10,663 nt of DNA from Chitinophaga pinensis (GTDB lineage: Bacteria > Bacteroidota > Bacteroidia > Chitinophagales > Chitinophagaceae). Each line of letters starts with the position of its first letter. Position 1 is the stretch's first letter. Positions 1 through 6,922 of the stretch are shown here, in pieces. The stretch lies in assembly GCA_945872805.1 (NCBI GenBank), contig CAMCBE010000034.1:1-10663 (forward strand), written 5' to 3'. A program made the translations under genes and the position numbers. The notes under the pieces were generated by a model. It was not told the origin of the DNA and did no database searches. It worked only from the letters and a program-made list of their open reading frames with translations.

Positions 1-1
1 A

Positions 2-319
2 GGTGATATAGCAGAAACAAAAGCAATTTTGGGTGTATTTGGAGATCATGCATATCAACTAAGTATAAGTTCTACCAAATCAATGACAGGTCACCTGCTT
101 GGTGCGGCGGGTGTTATTGAAGTTATCGCTTGTATTTACTCCGTGATGCATGATATTGTTCCCCCAACCATCAATCACTTTACAGATGATGATGCTCTAG
201 ACCCTAAATTAGACCTCACTTTTTGGAAACCCAAGAAGAAAATTATTAGAGCAGCCCTCAGTAACACATTTGGGTTTGGTGGCCATAATGCTTCTCTCAT
301 CGTAAAGAAGTATCTTTAG
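2..319 (+). CDS. fabF: 3-oxoacyl-ACP synthase II (FabF), C-terminal part only
   Basis: Beta-ketoacyl-ACP synthase II condenses malonyl-ACP with a growing acyl-ACP in cytoplasmic fatty-acid elongation. The 5' end lies outside the window; the reading frame is open from base 2 and gives the last 105 residues. The first two residues (GD) probably finish the family's TPxGD motif. About residues 23-35 read STKSMTGHLLGAA, which carries the conserved Lys and the second catalytic His of the Cys-His-His triad. Near the end is SNTFGFGGHNAS, the glycine-rich loop with the gating Phe. It has GGHN where E. coli has GGTN, a variant I associate with Bacteroidota. The catalytic Cys and first His must lie upstream. 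rnc follows after 66 bases on the same strand with no terminator between them, so the two are probably cotranscribed, as in the common acpP-fabF-rnc order. Identity is very secure. Confidence 0.96.
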   Translation, partial: GDIAETKAILGVFGDHAYQLSISSTKSMTGHLLGAAGVIEVIACIYSVMHDIVPPTINHFTDDDALDPKLDLTFWKPKKKIIRAALSNTFGFGGHNASLIVKKYL

Positions 320-385
320 TTATCTGAACGTCTTTCCCTAAATTATTGGCAGGATATCAGTCCAAATAAAGTAATTCTTCGCAGG

Positions 386-1102
386 GTGTTTTATAGAATA
401 CAATATTTTTTTAGTAGCAAAAGCAAGCAGGCGTTTCTTCGTCAGTTATGCAATCTTCTTGGTTTTATGCCAGGCAAAATTTCTTTATATTCTTCTGCAC
501 TTTCTCATCGGTCAATAAAAGAAAAAGCTACTGACAATAATGAGCGACTTGAATACTTAGGCGATGCTATTTTAGGTGGAATTATTGCAGACTATCTCTT
601 TAGAAAATATCCATACAAGGGTGAAGGATTTCTTACCGAGATGAGGAGTAAGATGGTTAATAGGCAGACGTTAAATGAAATTGCATTAAAGATGGGGCTG
701 AAGAAACTCACTTCGTTTAACAAGAGTGATAGCTCATTGAAATCCAGTCAAATCTTTGGTAATGCGTTAGAAGCCTTGATAGGAGCCGTTTACATGGACA
801 AAGGCTATAAGGCAACAAAGAACTGGGTATTAAAAAAAATCATCATCCCACACCTAGTGGCAGAAGATTTGGAATTGCTAGAGATCAATCAAAAAAACAA
901 ATTATACAGTTGGGCTAACCGTAATGGAAAACTGTTAGAGTTTGAAACCCTTGAGGAAAAAATGGAAAATGGGCGTAGGTTGTTTAAAGTTGGGGCTATG
1001 TTAGATGGGCAAGTGATTGCAGAAGGTAAGGCGTTTAATAAGAAAGATGCAAGTCAACTAGCTGCTCAAAGTGCAGTCGATAAATTGAATATTACTGCTT
1101 AA
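386..1102 (+). CDS. rnc: Ribonuclease III
   Basis: This is a double-strand-specific endoribonuclease that processes rRNA precursors and structured RNAs in the cytoplasm. It has 238 residues, a normal length. The nuclease domain covers about residues 20-155 and contains the signature NERLEYLGDAIL at 52-63 (acidic E53, E56, D60), then GEG with E80, then GNALEALIGAVYMDKG at 125-140 with E129. A double-stranded-RNA-binding domain follows at about 168-235, ending in the usual DASQLAAQSAVDKL helix. At residue 126 an Asn sits where the family usually has a metal-binding Asp (E. coli D114). The GTG start at 386 gives an N-terminus of the expected length; an in-frame stop at 368-370 leaves only an ATT at 374 as an earlier option. 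No Shine-Dalgarno sequence is obvious. The stop codon overlaps the stop of the convergent epimerase gene. Confidence 0.95.
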   Translation: MFYRIQYFFSSKSKQAFLRQLCNLLGFMPGKISLYSSALSHRSIKEKATDNNERLEYLGDAILGGIIADYLFRKYPYKGEGFLTEMRSKMVNRQTLNEIALKMGLKKLTSFNKSDSSLKSSQIFGNALEALIGAVYMDKGYKATKNWVLKKIIIPHLVAEDLELLEINQKNKLYSWANRNGKLLEFETLEEKMENGRRLFKVGAMLDGQVIAEGKAFNKKDASQLAAQSAVDKLNITA

Positions 1103-1521
1103 CCTTGGTTGGAAATTTCCTGGCAAAGTTCAACGAGGATTCCATTAGTGCTTTTGGGTTTTAGAAAACAAATGAGTTTATTATCTGCCCCTTTTTTTGG
1201 AATTTCTTGAATAAATTCAAATCCCAGTGATTTAAGTCGTTTAATTTCTTCCTCTAGATTCTCAGTCAAGAAGGCAATATGATGAATTCCTTCCCCCTTT
1301 TTAGCAATAAATTGGTGGATTATACTTCCTTCAACTATGCCCTCAATGAGTTCAATTTTACTTTCTCCTGTTTTGAAGAAAGCGGTATTCACATTTTCTG
1401 ATGTTACGCATTCTGTTTTATAGCAAAGTGTTCCCAGCAACTGCTCAAACAGGGGGATTGATTTCTCTAAAGAGTTGACTGCTATGCCTATATGTTCTAT
1501 TTTTTGCATAATTCTATTCAT
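1099..1521 (-). CDS. mce: Methylmalonyl-CoA epimerase-like VOC protein
   Basis: It probably interconverts (R)- and (S)-methylmalonyl-CoA, linking propionyl-CoA carboxylation to the B12-dependent mutase. The protein is one vicinal-oxygen-chelate unit pair. Numbered from the Met at 1509 (136 residues), it opens with KIEHIGIAV (metal ligand candidate H6), then KIELIE at 51-56, GEGIHHIAF at 72-80 (H76/H77), and NGILVELCQ at 122-130 (E127). These match the spacing and wording of bacterial methylmalonyl-CoA epimerases, which usually have 130-140 residues. The start may be the Met at 1521 (MNRIMQKIEH, 140 residues) or the one at 1509. The frame stays open to 1674, but that extension is not family-like and would run into the divergent Fe-S gene. 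No mutase gene is in the window, so the substrate is inferred from family similarity; another VOC activity is possible but less likely. Confidence 0.87.
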   Translation of the reverse strand: MNRIMQKIEHIGIAVNSLEKSIPLFEQLLGTLCYKTECVTSENVNTAFFKTGESKIELIEGIVEGSIIHQFIAKKGEGIHHIAFLTENLEEEIKRLKSLGFEFIQEIPKKGADNKLICFLKPKSTNGILVELCQEISNQG

Positions 1522-1573
1522 GAATTGGGTAAACACTTCATCTTCAAGGGATATAAATGTACAATTCATTTGA

Positions 1574-1585
1574 CAATCATGATTG
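1574..1585. promoter_or_regulatory. 12-bp palindrome, candidate operator
   Basis: CAATCATGATTG is a perfect inverted repeat in the 107-base gap between the divergent epimerase and Fe-S carrier genes. Its right end overlaps the TTG at 1583-1585 that could be the -33 element of the Fe-S gene promoter. A degenerate copy, CAATTCATTTG, lies just before it at 1562-1572, giving two tandem sites with a period of about 12 bases. A regulator bound here could affect both genes. This is inference from symmetry and position only; no known operator consensus is recognised. Confidence 0.35.
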
Positions 1586-1609
1586 GATAAGCGGGAATGT
1601 GTAATTTTG
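1583..1609 (+). promoter_or_regulatory. Bacteroidota-type promoter for the Fe-S carrier gene
   Basis: TAATTTTG at 1602-1609 exactly fits the TAnnTTTG -7 element recognised by the primary sigma factor of Bacteroidota. A TTG at 1583-1585 lies 16 bases upstream, slightly closer than the usual spacing for the -33 element. The -7 box ends 19 bases before the ATG at 1629, leaving room for a short leader without a Shine-Dalgarno sequence. Confidence 0.6.
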
Positions 1610-1628
1610 TAGTGTAAACGAATAGAGT

Positions 1629-1976
1629 ATGGAAACGACCATGATGAATGGGATTTATATAAGTGAACGTGCAAAAGAAAAAGTACTTGAATTATTGACT
1701 ACCGAAGGGAAGGCGGATGATTATTTTGTTCGTGTCAGTGTTGTAAGTGGAGGATGTTCTGGTCTTACCTATAAAATGGATTTTGATAATGAAGTGAAAG
1801 CCGGAGATCAAATTTTTGAAGACAAAGGCATGAAGCTTGTTACAGATCGAAAAAGTGTTCTTTATTTATTCAGCACTATACTTGAGTATTCAGACGGATT
1901 AGAAGGCAAGGGCTTTCATTTTATGAATCCGAATGCTAGTAGAACCTGTGCCTGTGGAGAAAGTTTCTCAGTATAA
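1629..1976 (+). CDS. IscA/ErpA/SufA-type iron-sulfur cluster carrier (HesB family)
   Basis: A-type carrier protein that binds an Fe-S cluster and passes it to apo-proteins in the cytoplasm. It has 115 residues from the ATG at 1629; internal Met codons at residues 5 and 6 are alternative starts. The fold's three cysteines are present: C43 in VSGGCSGLTYKM, and C107 and C109 in NASRTCACGESFSV, with the family's C-x63-C-x-C spacing. The GLEGKGFHFMNPNA segment before the Cys pair is also typical. No suf or isc genes are adjacent, so whether it works as IscA, SufA or ErpA cannot be decided from sequence alone, and no gene symbol is given. It has its own promoter and is divergent from the epimerase gene; its end is 21 bases from the stop of the convergent T9SS cargo gene, with no clear terminator between them. 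Confidence 0.93.
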   Translation: METTMMNGIYISERAKEKVLELLTTEGKADDYFVRVSVVSGGCSGLTYKMDFDNEVKAGDQIFEDKGMKLVTDRKSVLYLFSTILEYSDGLEGKGFHFMNPNASRTCACGESFSV

Positions 1977-1997
1977 TCTCATGTACATATAGGCTCT

Positions 1998-4319
1998 TTA
2001 TTCTTTAATAAATTGTTTGCTTTCAACTAGTCTATTTTTCTTATACAGTAGAATAGTATATACTCCTTTGTTTATAGGCCTCATATCAATTTCATAGGTT
2101 CCATTATTATTTCTCCATCTTGGCTGAATGAGTTGCCCTTGTTGAGTAACAATGTACATATTTGTACATGACTCTGTGTCTTGAGTTAGATTGATACACA
2201 ATGTTGTTGAAGTAGGATTTGGGTAAAGTACTGTTGCTTCAAATTGACTACCTATGTGAATGATATTCGACTGCGTTATGTTCATTTGATTTCTAAATGC
2301 ACTCACCCGAAAGTACTTGTCATATATTTTATCGGGAATAAATTCATAATGGTAGGATGTTGTATTTAAAATGTTTCCTGATTCTTTAACATAAATGGAC
2401 TTAAATGTTTTTCCATCTAAGCTTTCTTCAATTTGGTAAAAATCCACTTCCTTATCATTGTTGTAATGCCATATTAAATCTGTGTGACTATTTCGTGTAG
2501 TGTAGCTAAGGGTTAAGTCGTTAAAAGGTAGTGCAATCGTTTTGACTTCACCAAATGTGCATTCACCGCTTTTTATCGTAAACGATGTTCCCGTAATTGA
2601 TGTTGCGGTAAATCCATTTGATTTGGGATTTATAGCAGTCCATTTTTTCGCATCATTCGTGTACCAGGCTATGACTGGAAACTGAGTGAGCTCGGATAAA
2701 CTAGTTGGATGTTTGTATAGCGATATTTTCTCACTTGCTGATTGTTCTGCTAGAGAGGTATTTTTATCTATTACCCAATACTCTTTTTTTGAAATATTAT
2801 GAAGTGGGTAACTCTTCGTGCTGTCAACCCTTTCAGAAGGGCCTTCAAAATACTCAACTGTATATGAAGCAGGAAAGTTTGAATCTCTTGTTATTCGTAG
2901 TGGTGAGAATTGATTGTTTTTACCTGTGGGGAACTCTAATACGCTCAATGTATCTGAATTATAACGCAATGGGCCATTAATAAAGCTGTTTTCATTTCCC
3001 GCCTTCCATTCATTTTGGTTTAGCATTGACCGGGTAAAAGCGCCAGTTAATGTTATCATGAATTCTTTCGTGCTTATTATCTTCCCTTTAATGAGTGATA
3101 TGCTATCTGATACAAGAATGGTTTTATTTAATAGTAGGTTTCCAATGGGTTTGTTCATCTTGACGTAAGCACATATTTCCGGGAAAGCATTTCCACTTTT
3201 TTGATCACCATCTGATTCAAATAAAAAGCGTGATTTTGGGTGAAATTCCATCGAGTTGCATTGTATATTTCCAAGCCCATTCTCATTTGAAATGCCATCA
3301 GGAGAGCCTATGGTTAAGATAGCAGCGCTATCTGTTATGAAGGAGCCGCCGAGTACACAGGTAGTATCTGGATTGAACATTCCATTTGGACTTATTTCAA
3401 ACTTTGTTGAGGCATTGGTGATGGTCATGGGTGAAAATAATCTTAGCGAAGCATTATAGTCGATGAGTATTTTTTTAAAATTGCTATTTTGTTGAAATGT
3501 CCCAGCTGAGTTAAAAGAACAACTATCTCCTTCAAAAAGAAGTGCTCTACCATTGACCGCACTTGATGTGGGATTCAGGAAGAGGCTACCGTTATTTATC
3601 ATATTTCCTTTCACGTGAATATTACTAGTTAGTGAAGATATAAGGCTTGCACCTTTTTCGGTTTGAAGGTCCCCGTTAATTATTAAGTCACCACTTCCGC
3701 TTGCTGAGTATGATTTTTTGCCTCCAGCCTTGCTGGAATTTAATACAAGGCTTCCAAATTCCTTGCCTGAAAGGGATAAGGTATACCCAGCATTGCCTGG
3801 CACATCAAATTCAACTATTCCTTTTTCGCAGCCGGAGGACATAAGTAATTTTGATATTAAATATGCGTTGCCACGAAGGGTTTGATGTATGTATCGTCCT
3901 CCATTTTCAATTTTTATAAATCCAGATAGTGAAAACGTATTTCCTGCGGTGGCCCCCGAGCTGTTGACTATACGTCCATTTTTACCAATAGTGATGTTTT
4001 GGGTGATTATAGCAGGAGAAGCAGAGCTCGCTTCTGGTATTTCTAAAGAGACTAATTGTTGTGGTGAACCATTGATTTGAATAGAAAGAAATTCTACTGC
4101 TGTAGTTGTTGTTGGCAGCGTTACGTTATATGATGATGTAAGGATATCATTATTTAAAATGACTATATCAGTATATAATGGAACTCCATCCGGTAACCAA
4201 TTCCGGGCGGAGTTCCATTGTCCATCACCCTCTTCTCCATCCCAACGCTTTTGAGCATAGTTGCTCAGTGAAATTCCAATTAGTAAAGTTGATATGGATA
4301 GGCATACAGCACTTTTCAT
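1998..4319 (-). CDS. Large secreted protein with type IX secretion C-terminal sorting domain, function unknown
   Basis: A 773-residue exported protein. Residues 1-22 are a signal peptide (short basic start, hydrophobic core, cut before Gln in NYAQKRW, a usual Bacteroidota site). Residues 25-55 contain a W-G-W-NW-P-D pattern (RWDGEEGDGQW, NWLPDGVPLYTDIVIL) common at the start of large surface proteins in this phylum. The middle, roughly 60-420, is rich in Gly, Asn, Ser and Ile, with repeated strand-turn units such as GDLIINGDLQTEKG and VKGNMINNGSLFLNP that suggest a beta-helix-like fold. Residues about 599-691 look like a fibronectin III-like domain (DLIWHYNNDKEVDFYQIEES). From about 695 the tail has YPNP at 699-702 and ends NKGVYTILLYKKNRLVESKQF, a type A T9SS sorting domain, so the protein should cross the outer membrane and be anchored or released. 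No catalytic motif is recognised; an adhesin or matrix role is a guess. The Met at 4319 is preferred because it begins the signal peptide. Confidence 0.88.
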   Translation of the reverse strand: MKSAVCLSISTLLIGISLSNYAQKRWDGEEGDGQWNSARNWLPDGVPLYTDIVILNNDILTSSYNVTLPTTTTAVEFLSIQINGSPQQLVSLEIPEASSASPAIITQNITIGKNGRIVNSSGATAGNTFSLSGFIKIENGGRYIHQTLRGNAYLISKLLMSSGCEKGIVEFDVPGNAGYTLSLSGKEFGSLVLNSSKAGGKKSYSASGSGDLIINGDLQTEKGASLISSLTSNIHVKGNMINNGSLFLNPTSSAVNGRALLFEGDSCSFNSAGTFQQNSNFKKILIDYNASLRLFSPMTITNASTKFEISPNGMFNPDTTCVLGGSFITDSAAILTIGSPDGISNENGLGNIQCNSMEFHPKSRFLFESDGDQKSGNAFPEICAYVKMNKPIGNLLLNKTILVSDSISLIKGKIISTKEFMITLTGAFTRSMLNQNEWKAGNENSFINGPLRYNSDTLSVLEFPTGKNNQFSPLRITRDSNFPASYTVEYFEGPSERVDSTKSYPLHNISKKEYWVIDKNTSLAEQSASEKISLYKHPTSLSELTQFPVIAWYTNDAKKWTAINPKSNGFTATSITGTSFTIKSGECTFGEVKTIALPFNDLTLSYTTRNSHTDLIWHYNNDKEVDFYQIEESLDGKTFKSIYVKESGNILNTTSYHYEFIPDKIYDKYFRVSAFRNQMNITQSNIIHIGSQFEATVLYPNPTSTTLCINLTQDTESCTNMYIVTQQGQLIQPRWRNNNGTYEIDMRPINKGVYTILLYKKNRLVESKQFIKE

Positions 4320-4373
4320 TTTTCGTATTTTTCTACTGCCTGCAAATTATTTATCTTCCGTTCTGTTAAAATG

Positions 4374-4385
4374 GGGTTTAAACCC
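4374..4385. promoter_or_regulatory. GGGTTTAAACCC palindrome between divergent genes
   Basis: A perfect 12-bp inverted repeat lies almost midway in the 113-base gap between the divergently transcribed T9SS cargo gene (start 4319) and gldFG (start 4433). It is flanked by AAAAT on the left and a run of seven T on the right. Its central position suits an operator that acts on both genes. The A/T flanks also resemble a weak bidirectional terminator, but there is no transcript end expected here. No recognised regulator consensus; function is inferred. Confidence 0.3.
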
Positions 4386-4432
4386 TTTTTTTCAGTTATT
4401 TTCACAAGTTGTATTCATCCCATAGCTTGTAT

Positions 4433-6871
4433 ATGTTCACATTGATTAAAAAAGAATTGCGGCAATATTTCAGTGGGTTGTTGGGTTATATCACCATTGG
4501 AGTTTTTTTATTGGCAAGTAGCATTTACCTTTTTTTTCTACCAGGGTCCAATATCCTTGATGCTGGGTATGCTTCCATAGACTCCTTCTTTGAATTTGCG
4601 CCGTTGTTACTGCTTTTTTTGATTCCGGCAATCACAATGAGAAGTTTAAGTGAGGAATACCGTAATGGCACATTTGAAGTGCTAAGCGTGAGTCCTATCA
4701 GAAAATTTGAACTGATTTTTTCTAAATTTATTTCAAGTCTACTTGTTGCTATTATATCAATTCTGTTTACAGCAGTTTATATTATTTCTATTTCATCCCT
4801 TTCAACGGGTGGAATTGATTTTGGGGCTATAGTCGGCTCTTATTTTGGTTTATTTATGTTGTGCGCTGCATACAGTGCCATTGGCATTTTTACCAGCAGT
4901 ATGCATGAGAATTCTGTCATATCTTTTCTGTTAAGCGCTTTGCTTTGTTATGTAGCATATAGCTTTTTCGGTTCCGTGGCTGATTTGTCTTTTTTACAAT
5001 CGGGCTTAGGGTATTATATTTCATTGATTGGCATTCAGGTTCACTATAAAAATATAAGTAAGGGGTTCGTTGATTTAAGCGATGTAGTTTACTTTTTTAG
5101 TGTGGTATTGTTTTTCTTATTACTTGCCATCGAAAAAGTGAAAAATAAGTATCAAAAACAACAATCTACTTCAAAGAAGATCATCAAACTCTTCGCCTTG
5201 GTAGTTTTTCTATTGCTAGTTAATGTTCCAGTTCATTATTTTCATCTTGGAATAGACCTAACGAAAGAAAAGCGGTTTACCATTTCTGATCAATCTAAGA
5301 AACTCCTTAGCTCTATCAATGTGTCTATGACGTTGACCGTATACTTGAGAGGAGATATGCCTGCTGGGTTCAAACGCCTAGGTAATTCTGTTGAAGATAT
5401 TGCTAATGCTTTTAAGTCGTTTAGTGGGGGGAAATTCAACGTTGTATTTGAGAAGCCGGGTGAAGGGTTAACTGATACGGCAAAAGCAATTCTCTTTGAT
5501 TCCTTGCAAGCTATTGGTATAAACCCAACCAATGTTAAGGCCCAAATAAAAAAAGGCGAGCAGTCTCAGGAAACGCTTGTTTTCCCTGGTGCAATATTGT
5601 CGAGTAATGGGAAGCAACTTGGCATTGATTTCCTTGAAGGGCAAAGTAATTTAAATGGATTAGCCTCCTTGAATAACGCTGAAGCGTTGTTAGAATTTAA
5701 AATTGCCAAAGCTATTGTAAAGATTAATCAAGAGAAGCTCCAACAGATTGGTTATTTAATTGGCAATGGAGAGCCAGTCGATATGCATATTTATGATTTA
5801 GTGGAGCGAATTTTGAGGAAAGATTATTCATTTAAGATAGTACCAATAGATAGCGTTGGATTTATTCCTATTTCATTTGATGCTCTCATCGTTGCGCGAC
5901 CAACGCAATCATTTTCAGTTGAACAAAAATTGAAGCTTGATCAGTATGTAATGCATGGAGGGAAAGTGTTGTGGGCAATAGACAATCTTTATGCAAGTAT
6001 GGATAGTTTGCAACGAAGTAGTGGGTCTTTTGTAGCATTCGACATGAATCTTAATTTAGAGGATCAATTTTTCAGATATGGCGTTCGAATCAATAAGGAT
6101 TTAGTTCAGGATTTAGAATGTGATAAGGTTCCTTCAGTAATTGGGAGTATAGGCGACAAGCCACAAATTGAGTTATTGCCATGGCCATATGCACCCTTAT
6201 TGCGCAATAATGCTGGGCATCCAATTTCAAAGAATTTAGATTACGTGCTATCGGCATTTCCTCAATCAATTGATACTATTTCGACGAATGGCATAACACA
6301 TCAATTATTGCTTTCGACATCCGACTTCTCTCGTTCATTACAAACCCCTGCTATTGTGGAGTGGAAGAGTATTAAAAATGAAGAAGACCTAACTTATTTT
6401 ACAAAAAAGCAAATCCCTGTAGCGGTTCTAGTGGAAGGAAAATTTACTTCTTTGTTCTCAAATCGATTAACAGCTAGTCAGTTGATTGAGCTTCAGGATA
6501 ATCAAGGTGGCGGATTTGTTAGTTATTCTCAATTGCCGAATAGTATGATTTTTATTTCTGATGCGGATATATTGTTAAATACAGTCAGTGAAAACGACGG
6601 ACCATTGCCCATGGGAATTAATTCGTATACGCGCGAGCAATTTGCCAACAAGGATTTTATTGGTAACTGTCTTTTTTATTTAACAGGAGGAGCTGATATT
6701 ATGAGTACTCGTTCAAAGGCCTATCAGCTGAGATTACTTGATAAGGAGCTGCTAGAGAGAGATAGATTATTCTGGCAGTTATTGAACATACTCTTACCCT
6801 TAGTTTTTCCTTTGCTTCTCGCAATAGGGTATCCATTTTTGCGAAAAAGAAGATTTGCCCATCAGGCCTAG
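4433..6871 (+). CDS. GldF-GldG fusion: gliding-motility-type ABC transporter permease and auxiliary component
   Basis: One 812-residue chain matches two normally separate gliding-motility proteins. Residues 1-245 are GldF, an ABC-2 type permease: IKKELRQYFSGLLGYI at the N-terminus, LIPAITMRSLSEEYRNGTFE at 63-82, and about six membrane segments (near 16-37, 54-71, 99-121, 131-156, 162-180, 217-233). After a basic linker (about 234-250), residues 251-812 are GldG: a membrane segment at 251-269, then RFTIS at 281-285, YLRGDMPAGFKRL at 304-316 and GQSNLNGLASLN at 403-414 in a large periplasmic domain, and a last membrane segment at about 780-801 followed by RKRRF. Each half has the length of its stand-alone relative. 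In Flavobacterium GldA is the ATPase partner; no ATPase gene is here. The ATG at 4433 is preferred over an upstream in-frame TTG at 4409, because it places the conserved GldF start correctly. Substrate unknown; presence of a Gld transporter does not prove gliding. Confidence 0.88.
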   Translation: MFTLIKKELRQYFSGLLGYITIGVFLLASSIYLFFLPGSNILDAGYASIDSFFEFAPLLLLFLIPAITMRSLSEEYRNGTFEVLSVSPIRKFELIFSKFISSLLVAIISILFTAVYIISISSLSTGGIDFGAIVGSYFGLFMLCAAYSAIGIFTSSMHENSVISFLLSALLCYVAYSFFGSVADLSFLQSGLGYYISLIGIQVHYKNISKGFVDLSDVVYFFSVVLFFLLLAIEKVKNKYQKQQSTSKKIIKLFALVVFLLLVNVPVHYFHLGIDLTKEKRFTISDQSKKLLSSINVSMTLTVYLRGDMPAGFKRLGNSVEDIANAFKSFSGGKFNVVFEKPGEGLTDTAKAILFDSLQAIGINPTNVKAQIKKGEQSQETLVFPGAILSSNGKQLGIDFLEGQSNLNGLASLNNAEALLEFKIAKAIVKINQEKLQQIGYLIGNGEPVDMHIYDLVERILRKDYSFKIVPIDSVGFIPISFDALIVARPTQSFSVEQKLKLDQYVMHGGKVLWAIDNLYASMDSLQRSSGSFVAFDMNLNLEDQFFRYGVRINKDLVQDLECDKVPSVIGSIGDKPQIELLPWPYAPLLRNNAGHPISKNLDYVLSAFPQSIDTISTNGITHQLLLSTSDFSRSLQTPAIVEWKSIKNEEDLTYFTKKQIPVAVLVEGKFTSLFSNRLTASQLIELQDNQGGGFVSYSQLPNSMIFISDADILLNTVSENDGPLPMGINSYTREQFANKDFIGNCLFYLTGGADIMSTRSKAYQLRLLDKELLERDRLFWQLLNILLPLVFPLLLAIGYPFLRKRRFAHQA

Positions 6872-6892
6872 CCAAGACCCCTTGGGAATGAT

Positions 6893-6900
6893 TATCTTTG
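6893..6900 (+). promoter_or_regulatory. Candidate -7 promoter element for terC
   Basis: TATCTTTG exactly fits TAnnTTTG and ends 22 bases before the terC start, in the 51-base gap after gldFG. No TTG occurs at the proper -33 distance (the nearest are 8 and 35 bases upstream), so it would be a weak or -7-only promoter. Read-through from gldFG is also possible because no convincing terminator separates the genes. Confidence 0.45.
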
Positions 6901-6922
6901 AAAGCATAATATTAAAATTTAT

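Noticed and set aside
1510..1674. N-terminal extension of the epimerase frame to a Met at 1674
   Set aside because: The extension (His/Ser-rich, unlike the family) would overlap the start of the divergent Fe-S carrier gene and its promoter; the family N-terminus KIEHIGIAV begins at the Met at 1509 or 1521.
2705..4369. Small plus-strand open frames (2705-2980, 3256-3459, 3889-4080, 4178-4369)
   Set aside because: All are antisense to or overlap the well-supported T9SS cargo gene, and their translations show no family features.
4409..4432. TTG start for gldFG eight codons upstream
   Set aside because: The ATG at 4433 directly precedes the conserved GldF N-terminus and needs no rare start codon.
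5290..5532. Minus-strand open frame inside gldFG
   Set aside because: It lies antisense to the conserved GldG region and its translation has no recognisable features.
6872..6885. CCAAG-ACCC-CTTGG hairpin after gldFG as a terminator
   Set aside because: The stem is only 5 bp and is not followed by a T run.
6872..6922. yybP-ykoY manganese riboswitch upstream of terC
   Set aside because: The gap is 51 bases, too short for this riboswitch, and none of its conserved elements is visible.
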